This document shows, piece by piece, positions 32,670 through 41,087 of a stretch of DNA of 42,370 bases. Every line of letters begins with the position of its first letter. The stretch's first letter is position 1. The DNA comes from Bacteroidales bacterium. Its GTDB lineage: Bacteria > Bacteroidota > Bacteroidia > Bacteroidales > VadinHA17. The position numbers and the translations under genes are program-made. The stretch lies in contig SLNP01000017.1 in assembly GCA_007132995.1 (NCBI GenBank), positions 1 to 42,370 of the forward strand, read 5' to 3'. Below the pieces are notes generated by a model. The model did not search any database. It saw only the letters and a list, made by a program, of their open reading frames with translations, and had not been told where the DNA came from.

Positions 32670-35600
32670 ATGAGGAAGATAAGCACACACCCCATACTTG
32701 AGGTGCCAACCCCCGAAAAGATAGGTTTCAACTATAACGGCAAACCGGTAACCGGAGAGAAGGGCTTTACAATAGCCGCCGCCCTTCATCAGGCGGGCTA
32801 TCCGGTTCATTCACACAGCCTTAGGGACCGCAAAAGAAGTCTCGAGTGCGGTATAGGCAAGTGTGGTGCCTGCGAGATGCTGGTCGACGGAGTAATACGA
32901 CGCATCTGTATTACCCGTATCGACGGTGTTAAGGAGGTTGCTGAGATACCGAAAGATTATGAACCCAATGTAATACCTTACGATAACTATCCCCCTTTTA
33001 AGATCTACAAGACCTCCGTGGCAATTATCGGCGCCGGACCTGCAGGACTGGCGGCAAGGGAGGTTCTAAACGACCATAGTGTCGATAACCTGGTTATCGA
33101 CAATAACGACCAGATAGGCGGACAGTTCCTTATGCAAACACACCAGTTCTTCTTCTTCGAAAAAGAGCTCAAATTTGGTGGTATGAGGGGCTTCGATATA
33201 GCAAAAACATTGGCGGGCGACTCACATGAGGGTATAATGCTTAACTCCGTTGTGTGGGACATACTCGAGGGTAAAAGACTGGCAATTAAGAACACCCTTA
33301 CCGAAGAGATATTCTTTGTCGATTGCGATTCGCTAATTGTAGCAACAGGCGCCGTGCCCTTTATGCCGGCATTCGAAAACGACGACCTGCCGGGGGTCTA
33401 CACAGCAGCCGTGGTGCAGAAAATGATGAACCAGGAGTTCACACTACTGGGAAAAAACATACTTACAGTAGGCGCCGGCAATATAGGCTATCTCACCTCC
33501 TACCAGCTTATGCAGGCAGGCGCCAATGTGAAAGCGATTGTCGAAGCCATGCCGCACGAAGGAGGTTTCCCGGTCCAGGCCAACAGGGTAAGAAGACTGG
33601 GCATACCGGTTATACTATCACACCTTCTTATTAAAGCCATCCCCAACGACAACAATGATGGCATAAACGGAGCGGTCATAGCCGAAGCCGAAAACTTCAA
33701 GCCCATACCGGGTACCGAGAAGGTGATAACAGGTATAGATGCAATAAATATATGTACCGGACTGATTGCCGATGATCAGCTGCTGACAAAAGGCAGGGAG
33801 GTTTTCGGAACAAGAGCATACGGCGCAGGCGATGCCATTCGTATAGGTGAAGGAACCAGTGCCGTACTGCGTGGTAAGCAGGCAGCCATCGAAGCGCTCT
33901 GCGACCTCGAGGTAAGAACCAACTATAACCAATACCTTGAACTCTCAAAAGAGTATATCGACTCACAGCAACACCCCTTTCAGGTAATCGATGAGCCCTT
34001 TATGCCCGACACCGAAAGGATGAACCTCAAACCATTTGTGGTTATCGACTGCCTGCACGGATTCGCCTGTAATCCATGCCAGTTCGCCTGTCCCTTCGGA
34101 GCCATAACAAAAAGCTCCTCAAGCACCGTACCTCTTATAGATTTTGAAAAATGCACCGGCTGCATGCAGTGCGTCTATCAGTGTCCGGGCCTGGCAATAT
34201 TTGGCTATAACATCAAAAAGAGCTGGCTCTTCCTGCCTATTGAGTATGAAGCGGCTGAAGAGGCTGAAGTATTCCTTGTCGATAATAACGGCAAGGTTCT
34301 GGGCAACGGAACAATAGAGAAAATACAGGTCAAAAAGAACAAAACCAATATCGCAAGGGTAAAGGCTCACGATATCGAAGGAGAAGAGCTTACCGGCGTG
34401 AGGGGATTCATCGTTAAGGAGAACTATCCCGAAAAGGTGCAGTTTGAAAAGTCAGCACCGGTTCCGACGGAGACCTATATATGTCACTGCGACGATGTAA
34501 AGCTCGATGAGATACTCGAAACCATCGGCGACAGAAGATTCATATCGGTCGATGAGATCAAGCACACCACCCGCCTCGGTATGGGTCCATGCCGCGGTAA
34601 AAGGTGTATACGCAGACTGGGACAGGTGCTGCGCGGACATGGTATTGAGTTGGTGGGCGATGCTACGCCGCGCGGACCGCTATCGAACCAGATAGGCATG
34701 GGCGAACTCTATCTGCGCAAAGGGGAGAGCATAATCATACCCCCCGCCAAAGCTGCAAAGGTGAAGGTCGGTGCCATCATCGCCGGCGGAGGCATAGGCG
34801 GCAGCGCTCTCTTCAGATATATGGCCGAAGAGGGAATGAAACCGCTGCTGCTGAACCATGGCAGAGGAGCCTCATGGAGGAATATTGCAGGGGGAAGACC
34901 CAACTTTAGCATACCCGAGCTATCCGATATAGCCCGCCGGAATCTTGATATATTCCGCGAACTGCAACAGATAAAGAATATCGACTTCCTGCCTATCAAC
35001 TATGTCACCTTCGCACACGATGACGATATGTACAGGGCACTGGAAGCCTCAATGAGCTGGTCTGATGCCGAGATGATAGAACCGGCAGACTACGCCAGAC
35101 TTATCGCCCCCGGTATAAACAGCAACCTGGCCGATACCTACAGCGCTGCCCTTATAACGCGCGACTGCTGGCAGGCTACACCGGGAAGGGTTATTGACCT
35201 TGTCAGACAGCTGGGAATAGAACATGGAGGTAAGGTTGAGGAGGATTGTGAACTGATCTCTGTAAGGAGAGAGGGCAACAGCTACTTCAGCCTGGTGAAA
35301 AACCACCGTAAAGAGTATATAGAGTACGAATCACCCCTCTTCATCAACGCCCTCGGTCCCGACGGAGAGAAATACAGCAATATGCTCGGACTCGAAACCG
35401 GTATATACCCGGTACGCCACCAGGCATTTATTACCCGCCGACTGCCATTTATGGGTGCCGGTAATACACCCCTGCCCATGATGATAGACCGCAGGCGGTA
35501 TAAGGGCTTTACGGCGGTGTACGGACAGCAGCTGGGGGAGACAGGACAGATAATAGGATGTGCATCACCGGCCGTTGATCCGGCAGAGACATGGCGCGAC

Positions 35601-35894
35601 CTTAAACTCAACACACAGGAGTTTATGAATATAGTCTCCGAAGTGTTTGTCAACTGGCTGCCTGAACTCTCATCGGTCGGATTCCAGGCCTTCTGGTCGG
35701 GATACTATGTAGAGCCCAGAATGTATATCGATACAGAGGCGGGACTCTTTACCGGACTCCGCGGACAGGGCTTTATGCTCGGCATGTACCTGGCAAAACT
35801 CTATGTCGATAAACTAACAGGGAAACCGGTACCGGAATACTTCGGGCGACTGGGAATGAGCGGCGACGGACTCCCGGAGAAGGCGTTTAAGTAA
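32670..35894 (+). CDS. Fused HcnABC/LhpBEF-type FAD-dependent amine dehydrogenase
   Basis: A 1074-residue chain joining what are separate subunits in HCN synthase, D-hydroxyproline dehydrogenase and related enzymes. In order: a [2Fe-2S] domain (C60, C65, C68, C80); an FAD/NAD(P) oxidoreductase domain with GAGPAG (121-126) and a second dinucleotide loop VGAGNIG (267-273); a two-cluster ferredoxin module (C461, C467, C470, C474 and C495, C498, C501, C505); a BFD-like [2Fe-2S] domain (C605, C607, C641, C646); and a D-amino-acid-oxidase-type FAD domain from about 698 with GGGIGG (706-711). In ferredoxin motif 1 the first cysteine is three residues early (C-x5-C-x2-C-x3-CP). Substrate probably a glycine-, sarcosine- or proline-like amine; not readable directly. 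Confidence 0.88.
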   Translation: MRKISTHPILEVPTPEKIGFNYNGKPVTGEKGFTIAAALHQAGYPVHSHSLRDRKRSLECGIGKCGACEMLVDGVIRRICITRIDGVKEVAEIPKDYEPNVIPYDNYPPFKIYKTSVAIIGAGPAGLAAREVLNDHSVDNLVIDNNDQIGGQFLMQTHQFFFFEKELKFGGMRGFDIAKTLAGDSHEGIMLNSVVWDILEGKRLAIKNTLTEEIFFVDCDSLIVATGAVPFMPAFENDDLPGVYTAAVVQKMMNQEFTLLGKNILTVGAGNIGYLTSYQLMQAGANVKAIVEAMPHEGGFPVQANRVRRLGIPVILSHLLIKAIPNDNNDGINGAVIAEAENFKPIPGTEKVITGIDAINICTGLIADDQLLTKGREVFGTRAYGAGDAIRIGEGTSAVLRGKQAAIEALCDLEVRTNYNQYLELSKEYIDSQQHPFQVIDEPFMPDTERMNLKPFVVIDCLHGFACNPCQFACPFGAITKSSSSTVPLIDFEKCTGCMQCVYQCPGLAIFGYNIKKSWLFLPIEYEAAEEAEVFLVDNNGKVLGNGTIEKIQVKKNKTNIARVKAHDIEGEELTGVRGFIVKENYPEKVQFEKSAPVPTETYICHCDDVKLDEILETIGDRRFISVDEIKHTTRLGMGPCRGKRCIRRLGQVLRGHGIELVGDATPRGPLSNQIGMGELYLRKGESIIIPPAKAAKVKVGAIIAGGGIGGSALFRYMAEEGMKPLLLNHGRGASWRNIAGGRPNFSIPELSDIARRNLDIFRELQQIKNIDFLPINYVTFAHDDDMYRALEASMSWSDAEMIEPADYARLIAPGINSNLADTYSAALITRDCWQATPGRVIDLVRQLGIEHGGKVEEDCELISVRREGNSYFSLVKNHRKEYIEYESPLFINALGPDGEKYSNMLGLETGIYPVRHQAFITRRLPFMGAGNTPLPMMIDRRRYKGFTAVYGQQLGETGQIIGCASPAVDPAETWRDLKLNTQEFMNIVSEVFVNWLPELSSVGFQAFWSGYYVEPRMYIDTEAGLFTGLRGQGFMLGMYLAKLYVDKLTGKPVPEYFGRLGMSGDGLPEKAFK

Positions 35895-35915
35895 AGTGCT
35901 CGCTTACGCTCGCAC

Positions 35916-35943
35916 GCATGGGGCATGGGGCATGGGGTATGGG
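35916..35943. repeat. 4 x 7-bp repeat, element 1 (unit GCATGGG)
   Basis: Four consecutive 7-mers: GCATGGG three times, then GTATGGG. The sequence before it is GCTCGCAC. Two further loci (40407-40434 and 41784-41811) also have exactly four 7-mers after GCTCGCA, with different units. Confidence 0.85.
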
Positions 35944-36186
35944 GCGGCTAGCGGAGCCAGTCCGCACCCACGAGTCCCAGGTGTCCCACTCTACCTATCT
36001 TAGGCTGGTTTACTGCCTGCTTAAGAGCTTTAGTAGTCACCTCAGGGGCGTCTCTGCAACGCATTGCAGATAAGGGTGAATTCATCAGCATTCCTAAATG
36101 AGTTACGGGAGCGAATAAAACGTCAACTGCACCAGGACGCAAATTAAAAACAATGCCAGAAAACCGTCTCTGTTAGAAAAAATATA

Positions 36187-36194
36187 TACCTTTG
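36187..36194 (+). promoter_or_regulatory. -7 box of the arsR operon
   Basis: TACCTTTG fits TAnnTTTG. Transcription would begin about 36198-36201, giving a leader of about 20 bases before the ATG at 36219 and placing the start inside the adjacent palindrome. Confidence 0.6.
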
Positions 36195-36212
36195 TTTCGT
36201 ATTTTTACGAAA
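36195..36212. promoter_or_regulatory. Likely ArsR operator
   Basis: TTTCGTA (36195-36201) and TACGAAA (36206-36212) form a perfect inverted repeat around TTTT, directly after the -7 box and 7 bp before the arsR ATG. A bound ArsR dimer would cover the transcript start. ArsR-family repressors commonly bind such dyads; the pairing with this gene is inferred from position. Confidence 0.65.
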
Positions 36213-36218
36213 TACTAA

Positions 36219-36536
36219 ATGCAGATGAAGACCGAAGTAATAAAAGCGTACAGTAAGGATACCGAGAAGAGAGCACGATATGCCCGCGCACTCGCGCACC
36301 CGGCAAGAATTGCAATAATGGAGTTCCTGCTTGAAAACACCGATAAATGCTGCTATAGCGGTGATATGGCTGAAATAGTGCCAATAGCCCGGTCAACACT
36401 ATCAGCTCACCTCAAAGAGCTGAAGAAGGCAGGACTTATACAGGGAGAGATAAATCCACCATTCATCAAATACTGTGTAAACAGAGAGAACTGGCAAGAG
36501 GCAGCCAGATGCTTCAGAGAGTTATTTAACAGCTAA
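36219..36536 (+). CDS. arsR: ArsR-family winged-helix metalloregulator
   Basis: A 105-residue ArsR/SmtB-type repressor that should release DNA on binding arsenic(III) or a related thiophilic ligand. The helix-turn-helix is VPIARSTLSAHLKELKKAGL (about 54-73), followed by a wing (IQGEINPPFIKYCVN). A vicinal pair C44-C45 lies in TDKCCYSGD and another cysteine in KYC near residue 87. These three could form a thiolate site, which is inference from layout. An alternative ATG lies two codons in. It starts an operon of five genes, all related to arsenical or thiol redox handling. Confidence 0.9.
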   Translation: MQMKTEVIKAYSKDTEKRARYARALAHPARIAIMEFLLENTDKCCYSGDMAEIVPIARSTLSAHLKELKKAGLIQGEINPPFIKYCVNRENWQEAARCFRELFNS

Positions 36537-36563
36537 TTCATAATTCATCAAAAACCGAAAGTC

Positions 36564-36797
36564 ATGAACATAGAAATTCTGGGACCCGGTTGTCCCAAAT
36601 GCAGAGACCTTGAACGTCTAACCAGAGAAGTTGTGGAGAAGAATGGCATTAATGCATCTGTCACCAAAGTCGACGACATAATGGAGATTATGCAGTATAA
36701 TGTTATGTCACCACCAGCCCTGGTTATTGACGAAAAAGTGGTCGTAAAGGGCAGAGTGCCCTCGGCCGATGAGATACTTAAATACCTAACCAAATAA
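36564..36797 (+). CDS. Small thioredoxin-like (redox-active disulfide) protein
   Basis: A 77-residue minimal thioredoxin fold with active site C-P-K-C in GPGCPKCRDLERL (about residues 7-19) and the cis-proline loop MSPPALVIDEKVVVKG. Such 'thioredoxin family/redox-active disulfide 2' proteins often accompany ArsP/DUF318 permeases. It is cytoplasmic, with no signal. By position it corresponds to the first protein of arsEFG-like sets, but I do not assign arsE. It could feed electrons to the CcdA-like membrane protein two genes on. Confidence 0.88.
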   Translation: MNIEILGPGCPKCRDLERLTREVVEKNGINASVTKVDDIMEIMQYNVMSPPALVIDEKVVVKGRVPSADEILKYLTK

Positions 36798-36810
36798 AAC
36801 TGAAAACAAA

Positions 36811-37269
36811 ATGAAAAAATCTGCAATTACCATGCTGTCAGCAGCTTTAATCCTCACGCTAACCGCCTGCGGTTCATCCGGAAACGAAAAGAGTGCTGAT
36901 AACTCCGGGAACGAACCGGTAATCCTTACAGCCGACGCCGATAAGGTGGAGGTACTCTACTTTCACCTTACCCGCCGCTGCGCCACCTGCAACGCTATAG
37001 AAGATGTTGCCAAAAAAACTATCGACACGCAGTTTGCCGAAATGGTGACAGCAGAAAAAGTGGTGATGAAGTCGATCAACTACGAAACAGACGACGGTAG
37101 ATACATTGCTCAGCAGCATGGTATAACGGGACAAGGACTACTACTTGTTGCGGGTTCTGCAAAAGTCGACCTTACAGCTACGGGATTCATGAATGCCATG
37201 AGCAATCCGAAAAAACTGGAAGAGGAGATAACAAATAACATTAACGAACTGCTTAAAACAGTCAAATAG
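36811..37269 (+). CDS. ArsF-like thiol lipoprotein
   Basis: A 152-residue exported lipoprotein: signal peptide with lipobox LTAC (cysteine about residue 20), a short acidic/asparagine-rich linker, then a domain with FHLTRRCATCNAIEDVAKK holding a C-x2-C pair. I recognise it as the family labelled 'nitrophenyl compound nitroreductase subunit ArsF', from the arsEFG operon described in Shewanella for aromatic nitro-arsenicals. Here the CxxC and export suggest a periplasmic thiol-redox function. It lies 13 bp after the thioredoxin-like gene and 2 bp before the CcdA/ArsG-like gene. Confidence 0.8.
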   Translation: MKKSAITMLSAALILTLTACGSSGNEKSADNSGNEPVILTADADKVEVLYFHLTRRCATCNAIEDVAKKTIDTQFAEMVTAEKVVMKSINYETDDGRYIAQQHGITGQGLLLVAGSAKVDLTATGFMNAMSNPKKLEEEITNNINELLKTVK

Positions 37270-37271
37270 GA

Positions 37272-37970
37272 ATGGAGTTTCTCAATTCTCTTATTGAAAA
37301 CGGCGATTACGCAATATTGACTGCCTTTGTGCTGGGACTGATGACTGCCATCAGTCCCTGTCCACTGGCCACCAATATCTCGGCTATAGGATTTATAAGC
37401 AGGGATATCGCTGATCGCAGAAGGGTCTTTATCAGCGGTATTATATACACCCTTGGAAGAGGATTCTCATATACGGCCCTGGGGGCACTGCTCTTCTTCG
37501 GAATGAGCAAAGTGCAGGTTACCGATATATTTCAGGGCTGGGGCGAAAAACTGCTCGGTCCGGTAATGATACTAATGGGTCTCTTTATGCTCGACCTTAT
37601 ACGAATCAAACTACCAGGAGGAAAAGGATTCTCAGAAAGGTTCGGGGAACGAAGCAAAAAAAACTATTTCGGTACATTTATGCTTGGAGTTGTCTTCGCC
37701 CTTGCATTCTGTCCATACAGCGGATTCCTCTACTTCGGAATGCTGATACCGCTCTCCATTTCGAGCGTTGGCGGACTCTTTCTGCCTCTCGTGTTTGCAA
37801 TTGCAACCGGTCTGCCGGTAATAATATTCGCCTGGCTGCTGGCCTACGCCGTCGGTAACGTCGGAAAACTATATAACGGACTACGAACCTTTGAAAAATG
37901 GTTCCGCAGGGTAGTCGCCATCCTCTTTATCGGGGTGGGTATTTACTTCGTAATAATATTCTTCTTCTGA
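37272..37970 (+). CDS. CcdA/ArsG-like membrane protein
   Basis: A 232-residue integral membrane protein with about six helices, of the DsbD/CcdA superfamily. The two conserved cysteines of CcdA-type electron carriers are seen: C30 in ISPCPLATNISA and one in ALAFCPYSGFLYFG. The ArsG group within this superfamily is described as an efflux permease for aromatic aminobenzylarsenicals. The CcdA-like alternative is transfer of electrons from the cytoplasmic thioredoxin-like protein to the periplasmic ArsF-like CxxC. It is 2 bp after the arsF-like gene, so the pair is likely functional. Sequence does not decide between the two roles. Confidence 0.82.
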   Translation: MEFLNSLIENGDYAILTAFVLGLMTAISPCPLATNISAIGFISRDIADRRRVFISGIIYTLGRGFSYTALGALLFFGMSKVQVTDIFQGWGEKLLGPVMILMGLFMLDLIRIKLPGGKGFSERFGERSKKNYFGTFMLGVVFALAFCPYSGFLYFGMLIPLSISSVGGLFLPLVFAIATGLPVIIFAWLLAYAVGNVGKLYNGLRTFEKWFRRVVAILFIGVGIYFVIIFFF

Positions 37971-38054
37971 AGAAAATCATTTTTCAGATCAAGCATCCGA
38001 AACCGCTTATAAAATACTAAACACCAAACTCCTCAACTATAAACTCATTCTGAT

Positions 38055-39383
38055 ATGAACTTCACCCGAGAGATTAAAATACTGGGCTGGATGATTGCCA
38101 TATTCCTGGCCATATTCTTTCTGCCGCTAGAGAGCGCACGCTTCACAACTGCAATTGAGGCAACACTCGATCTGGCACGATGGTATGCACGCGAACATGT
38201 GATACTCTGCCTCCTCCCCGCATTCCTTATAGCAGGGGTTATTTCCGTATTCGTGAGTCAGGCCTCAGTACTCAAATATTTCGGTGCCAAAGCCAAACGA
38301 TGGGTAGCATACTCGGTAGCCTCCGTCTCCGGAACCATCCTGGCCGTCTGCTCATGTACCATTCTGCCTCTATTCTCAAGTATCCACAAAAGAGGCGCAG
38401 GACTCGGTCCCGCAGTCGCCTTCCTCTACTCCGGTCCGGCTATAAATATACTCGCCATCATACTCACTGCCAGAATATTGGGATTCGAACTGGGTGTTGC
38501 ACGGTTTATCGGAGCTGTGGTCTTTGCTATTGTAATAGGACTGCTTATGGCATTCTTCTACCGCAAAGAGGAGAAAACAAGAGCGGAAGAGCAGATGAAT
38601 TTCCCTGATGTACCGGAAAAACGTCCCCTGTGGCAGACATCCTTCCACTTCTTTATACTGGTACTCATACTGGTTTTTGCCAACTGGGGCAAACCGGGCG
38701 AAGGGGTCACAAGCGGAGCATGGTACTTCATATGGGCCAATAAATGGTATATAACCGCCCTGCTGTCGGTTGGACTGATATACTCGCTCATTGCTATACT
38801 CAAAATCAATCCCTGGCATGTGGCCGGCGCTACCGCTCTTACAGCCGTTGCAGCCGTCACAACCGCCAATCCGCTCATAACCGTCACCATCGCCATAGCC
38901 GCTGTGAGTGCCATAGCACTGCTCGACAAAAAAGAGGATAGCGATAATCGCGACTGGATACATTCCAGCTGGAACTTCACCAAACAGATAGTACCACTGC
39001 TAGCAATAGGAGTCGTCATAGCAGGTTTCCTGCTGGGTTCAACGCACGACTCAACATCTATTCCGGGTATTATACCCGATAACTGGATAAGTTCCCTGGT
39101 AGGAGGCAACTCACTATTCTCAAACTTCTTCGCCTCTATCGTAGGAGCCTTTATGTATTTTGCCACACTGACAGAGGTGCCGATAATACAGGGACTCCTG
39201 GCATCGGGCATGGGCAAAGGTCCCGCCCTGGCACTCCTGCTCGCCGGTCCCTCGCTCTCTCTGCCAAACATGCTGGTCATCAGAAGCGTACTCGGTACAC
39301 GCAAAACAGCGGTCTTCCTGGTGCTGGTGGTGATACTATCTACAATTGCAGGACTGGTCTATGGTGCCATTGCGACAACCTGA
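38055..39383 (+). CDS. ArsP-type (DUF318) permease
   Basis: A 442-residue membrane protein with about ten helices and a polar middle loop (about 175-200, KEEKTRAEEQMNF). The duplicated permease family signature is present: VCSCTILPLFSSIHKRGAGL and AFLYSGPAINILA in the first half, and TEVPIIQGLL...ALALLLAGPSLSLPN in the second. The cysteine pair in CSC is conserved in the family. Members such as ArsP export trivalent organoarsenicals, while others have unknown substrates. It is last in the arsR operon, 84 bp after the CcdA/ArsG-like gene. Confidence 0.87.
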   Translation: MNFTREIKILGWMIAIFLAIFFLPLESARFTTAIEATLDLARWYAREHVILCLLPAFLIAGVISVFVSQASVLKYFGAKAKRWVAYSVASVSGTILAVCSCTILPLFSSIHKRGAGLGPAVAFLYSGPAINILAIILTARILGFELGVARFIGAVVFAIVIGLLMAFFYRKEEKTRAEEQMNFPDVPEKRPLWQTSFHFFILVLILVFANWGKPGEGVTSGAWYFIWANKWYITALLSVGLIYSLIAILKINPWHVAGATALTAVAAVTTANPLITVTIAIAAVSAIALLDKKEDSDNRDWIHSSWNFTKQIVPLLAIGVVIAGFLLGSTHDSTSIPGIIPDNWISSLVGGNSLFSNFFASIVGAFMYFATLTEVPIIQGLLASGMGKGPALALLLAGPSLSLPNMLVIRSVLGTRKTAVFLVLVVILSTIAGLVYGAIATT

Positions 39384-39437
39384 GAAAAGTAATCCTATTA
39401 CCCCGCTTTTATCATAATCCGGAGAACCAATTTACAC

Positions 39438-39445
39438 TACTTTTG
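39438..39445 (+). promoter_or_regulatory. -7 box of the proline dehydrogenase gene
   Basis: TACTTTTG matches TAnnTTTG, 26-33 bp before the ATG at 39471, in an 87-bp gap after the permease gene. A -33 TTG was not seen. Confidence 0.55.
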
Positions 39446-39470
39446 TTCCCCTGATAAAAACGGATTTCAT

Positions 39471-40382
39471 ATGTTCAATAAACTGATTGCAGCTATACTG
39501 CCCTGGTTCCCCAAGAGATTCGTATGGATATTCTCAAAGCCATATATAGCCGGGGAGACAAAGGAAGATGCCATTAAGGTATCAAAAGAGCTGAATGCAC
39601 AAGGCATGAGGGTCACACTCGATGTATTGGGTGAGTTTATTAAAGACCTCAGTGAAGCGGAGGCCAATAAAAAAGAGTACCTCGACCTTATAGAGTACTC
39701 GGTCAAAGAGAAGATCAACGGCAACTTCTCCCTGAAGCCGACAAGCTTTGGGCTGCTGATAGATAAGGAGGTTTGCTACAACCATATCAGGGAGATAGTC
39801 GAACTGGCAGCATCTCACGACAACTTCGTCCGTATCGATATGGAGGACTCCCCCTGCACTGACCTGGAGATAGAGCTTTTCCGTAAACTGAAGGCGGAGT
39901 TTCCGTCGAGCGTGGGACTGGTACTACAGGCTTATCTTAAACGCAATCACGAAGATATAAAGGGGATGCTAGACCTTAACAGAGATGAGATTCCTCTCAG
40001 CTTCCGCCTCTGCAAGGGCATCTATGTTGAACCGGACGAGATAGCATACAAGAAGTATGAAGAGATAAACCAGCACTTTCTGGAAGATTTAGAACTGATA
40101 TTCAAAAACAGAGTTCATGTAGGAATTGCAACTCACGACAAACCTCTTATAGATGGTGCCTACAAGCTGATTGAGAAGTATGATGTTCCAAAAGATATGT
40201 ATGAATTCCAGATGCTCTATGGTGTAACTCCCCGTTTACGAAAGAGCATACTGGATAAAGGTCACCATATGAGGGTATATGTTCCATTCGGCAAGGAGTG
40301 GTTCGGTTACTCAACACGCCGCCTCAAGGAGAATCCAAAAATGGCCAGTCATATTATAAAGGCGGTATTTTACAAGGGGTGA
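39471..40382 (+). CDS. Proline dehydrogenase
   Basis: FAD enzyme oxidising L-proline to P5C, the first step of proline catabolism, here a single-function 303-residue protein rather than a PutA fusion. The TIM-barrel family segments are seen: VTLDVLGEF (about 44-52), VRIDMEDS (about 122-129), FRLCKGIYVEP, HVGIATHDKPL, MYEFQMLYGVTPRLR and the substrate-binding end YSTRRLKENP with its two arginines. The N-terminus may touch the membrane. It has its own promoter box and a strong shared terminator. Its product is used by the P5C dehydrogenase at 25111. Confidence 0.93.
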   Translation: MFNKLIAAILPWFPKRFVWIFSKPYIAGETKEDAIKVSKELNAQGMRVTLDVLGEFIKDLSEAEANKKEYLDLIEYSVKEKINGNFSLKPTSFGLLIDKEVCYNHIREIVELAASHDNFVRIDMEDSPCTDLEIELFRKLKAEFPSSVGLVLQAYLKRNHEDIKGMLDLNRDEIPLSFRLCKGIYVEPDEIAYKKYEEINQHFLEDLELIFKNRVHVGIATHDKPLIDGAYKLIEKYDVPKDMYEFQMLYGVTPRLRKSILDKGHHMRVYVPFGKEWFGYSTRRLKENPKMASHIIKAVFYKG

Positions 40383-40388
40383 CGCTCA

Positions 40389-40400
40389 CTGCTGACGCAG
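40389..40400. other. Short hairpin with TGAC loop beside repeat element 2
   Basis: CTGC-TGAC-GCAG, a 4-bp stem with a TGAC loop, lies 6 bases before the 4 x 7-bp array. A 5-bp stem with the same TGAC loop lies upstream of element 3 (41739-41752), which supports a common origin of the two elements. Confidence 0.5.
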
Positions 40401-40406
40401 CTCGCA

Positions 40407-40434
40407 GCATAGGGCATAGGGCATAGGGCATGGG
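40407..40434. repeat. 4 x 7-bp repeat, element 2 (unit GCATAGG)
   Basis: GCATAGG three times, then GCATGGG, directly preceded by GCTCGCA and followed by GGCTCGCTGC and AAAAAAATAG. It has the same copy number, phase and flank as elements 1 and 3. It sits between the proline dehydrogenase stop and the convergent terminator. Confidence 0.85.
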
Positions 40435-40464
40435 GCTCGCTGCAAAAAAATAGTGGTATTAAAT

Positions 40465-40499
40465 ATAAGAAAACCGGGAGTATCTCCCGGTTTTCTTAT
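40465..40499. terminator. Bidirectional terminator between convergent genes
   Basis: A perfect 16-bp stem (arms 40465-40480 and 40484-40499) with a 3-base loop has a GC-rich core (CCGGGAG/CTCCCGG) flanked by A and T runs, so it can end transcription from both sides. It serves proline dehydrogenase (plus) and nitroreductase (minus); its right arm reaches the last base of the nitroreductase stop codon. Confidence 0.9.
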
Positions 40500-41071
40500 T
40501 AAAGATTAAGTAACACCTCTTCGAGCGAACGCTTGGGGACATGGTGCGTACCATCGGGCTCACGCCAGTACTTAATATCATCGTTAAGCACCTTATCGAA
40601 CACTATCCTCTCCACAGGGCGACCCAGGGCAAGTACCAGGACTATCTCATACTGACTGTCGATTTCAAGCTCCCTGCGAAGCATCTCTCTCTTTATTGAG
40701 CCTATCATACAGCCCCCATAACCCATCTCTGTAGCTCCCAGCATAATAGTCTGCGCTGCAATTCCATGATCGGCTCCGAAAATATCCTTTATGCCGCTAT
40801 CGAGCAACATAATTATGTACCCGGTGGGATGCTCTCCGGGAGATGGCCCGGGCCACTCTTTAAGATAGCCCGCCCATGCTGTAGCCGGAAATATTCTCTC
40901 ACAATCGGCAGGTGAATCATAAACCAGGTATTTGAGCGGCTGGCGATTGGTGGCCGAGGGGCCAATACGAGCCAGATCGACCAGCTTAACCAGTCTCTCA
41001 CGCCCTATCCTGTCTGACTCATCAAAACGGCGATAGCTGCGGTTCCGCAGAACCAGTTCAGAAAAATCCAT
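40499..41071 (-). CDS. Nitroreductase family flavoprotein
   Basis: A 190-residue FMN-dependent oxidoreductase of the nitroreductase fold. The N-terminal phosphate-binding RNRSYRRFD (about 9-17) and the ARIGPSATNRQPLKYLV segment (about 34-50) contact FMN; a later GYGGCMIGSI is typical. The physiological substrate is not readable; quinones, flavins and nitro compounds are reduced by relatives. It follows the superoxide dismutase gene by 16 bp, so both likely share the promoter at 41694, suggesting an oxidative-stress link. A tie to arsenical nitro-reduction by the nearby ars operon is possible but unproven. Confidence 0.88.
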   Translation of the reverse strand: MDFSELVLRNRSYRRFDESDRIGRERLVKLVDLARIGPSATNRQPLKYLVYDSPADCERIFPATAWAGYLKEWPGPSPGEHPTGYIIMLLDSGIKDIFGADHGIAAQTIMLGATEMGYGGCMIGSIKREMLRRELEIDSQYEIVLVLALGRPVERIVFDKVLNDDIKYWREPDGTHHVPKRSLEEVLLNL

Positions 41072-41087
41072 ATCGTGTAACTGCCTG

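Larger units (their letters stand above)
35895..36218. other. 324-bp intergenic region without a supported gene
   Basis: It begins with GCTCGCTTACGCTCGC-like sequence and a 4 x 7-bp repeat (35916-35943). A short GGCT/AGCC stem follows near 35947, and the region ends with the arsR promoter and operator (36187-36212). A 64-codon open frame on the minus strand (36142-35948) has no recognisable family, promoter or ribosome site and I do not call it a gene. Confidence 0.6.

Noticed and set aside
35948..36142. 64-codon minus-strand open frame after the fused dehydrogenase gene
   Set aside because: No recognisable motif, no ribosome site or promoter box, and it runs through repeat-like sequence; it could be a gene remnant but cannot be supported.
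40407..40434. 4 x 7-bp arrays considered as CRISPR-like or ordinary microsatellites
   Set aside because: There are no spacers, so they are not CRISPR. Ordinary slippage remains possible, but the shared flank and constant 4 x 7 design in three places made them worth reporting as repeats.
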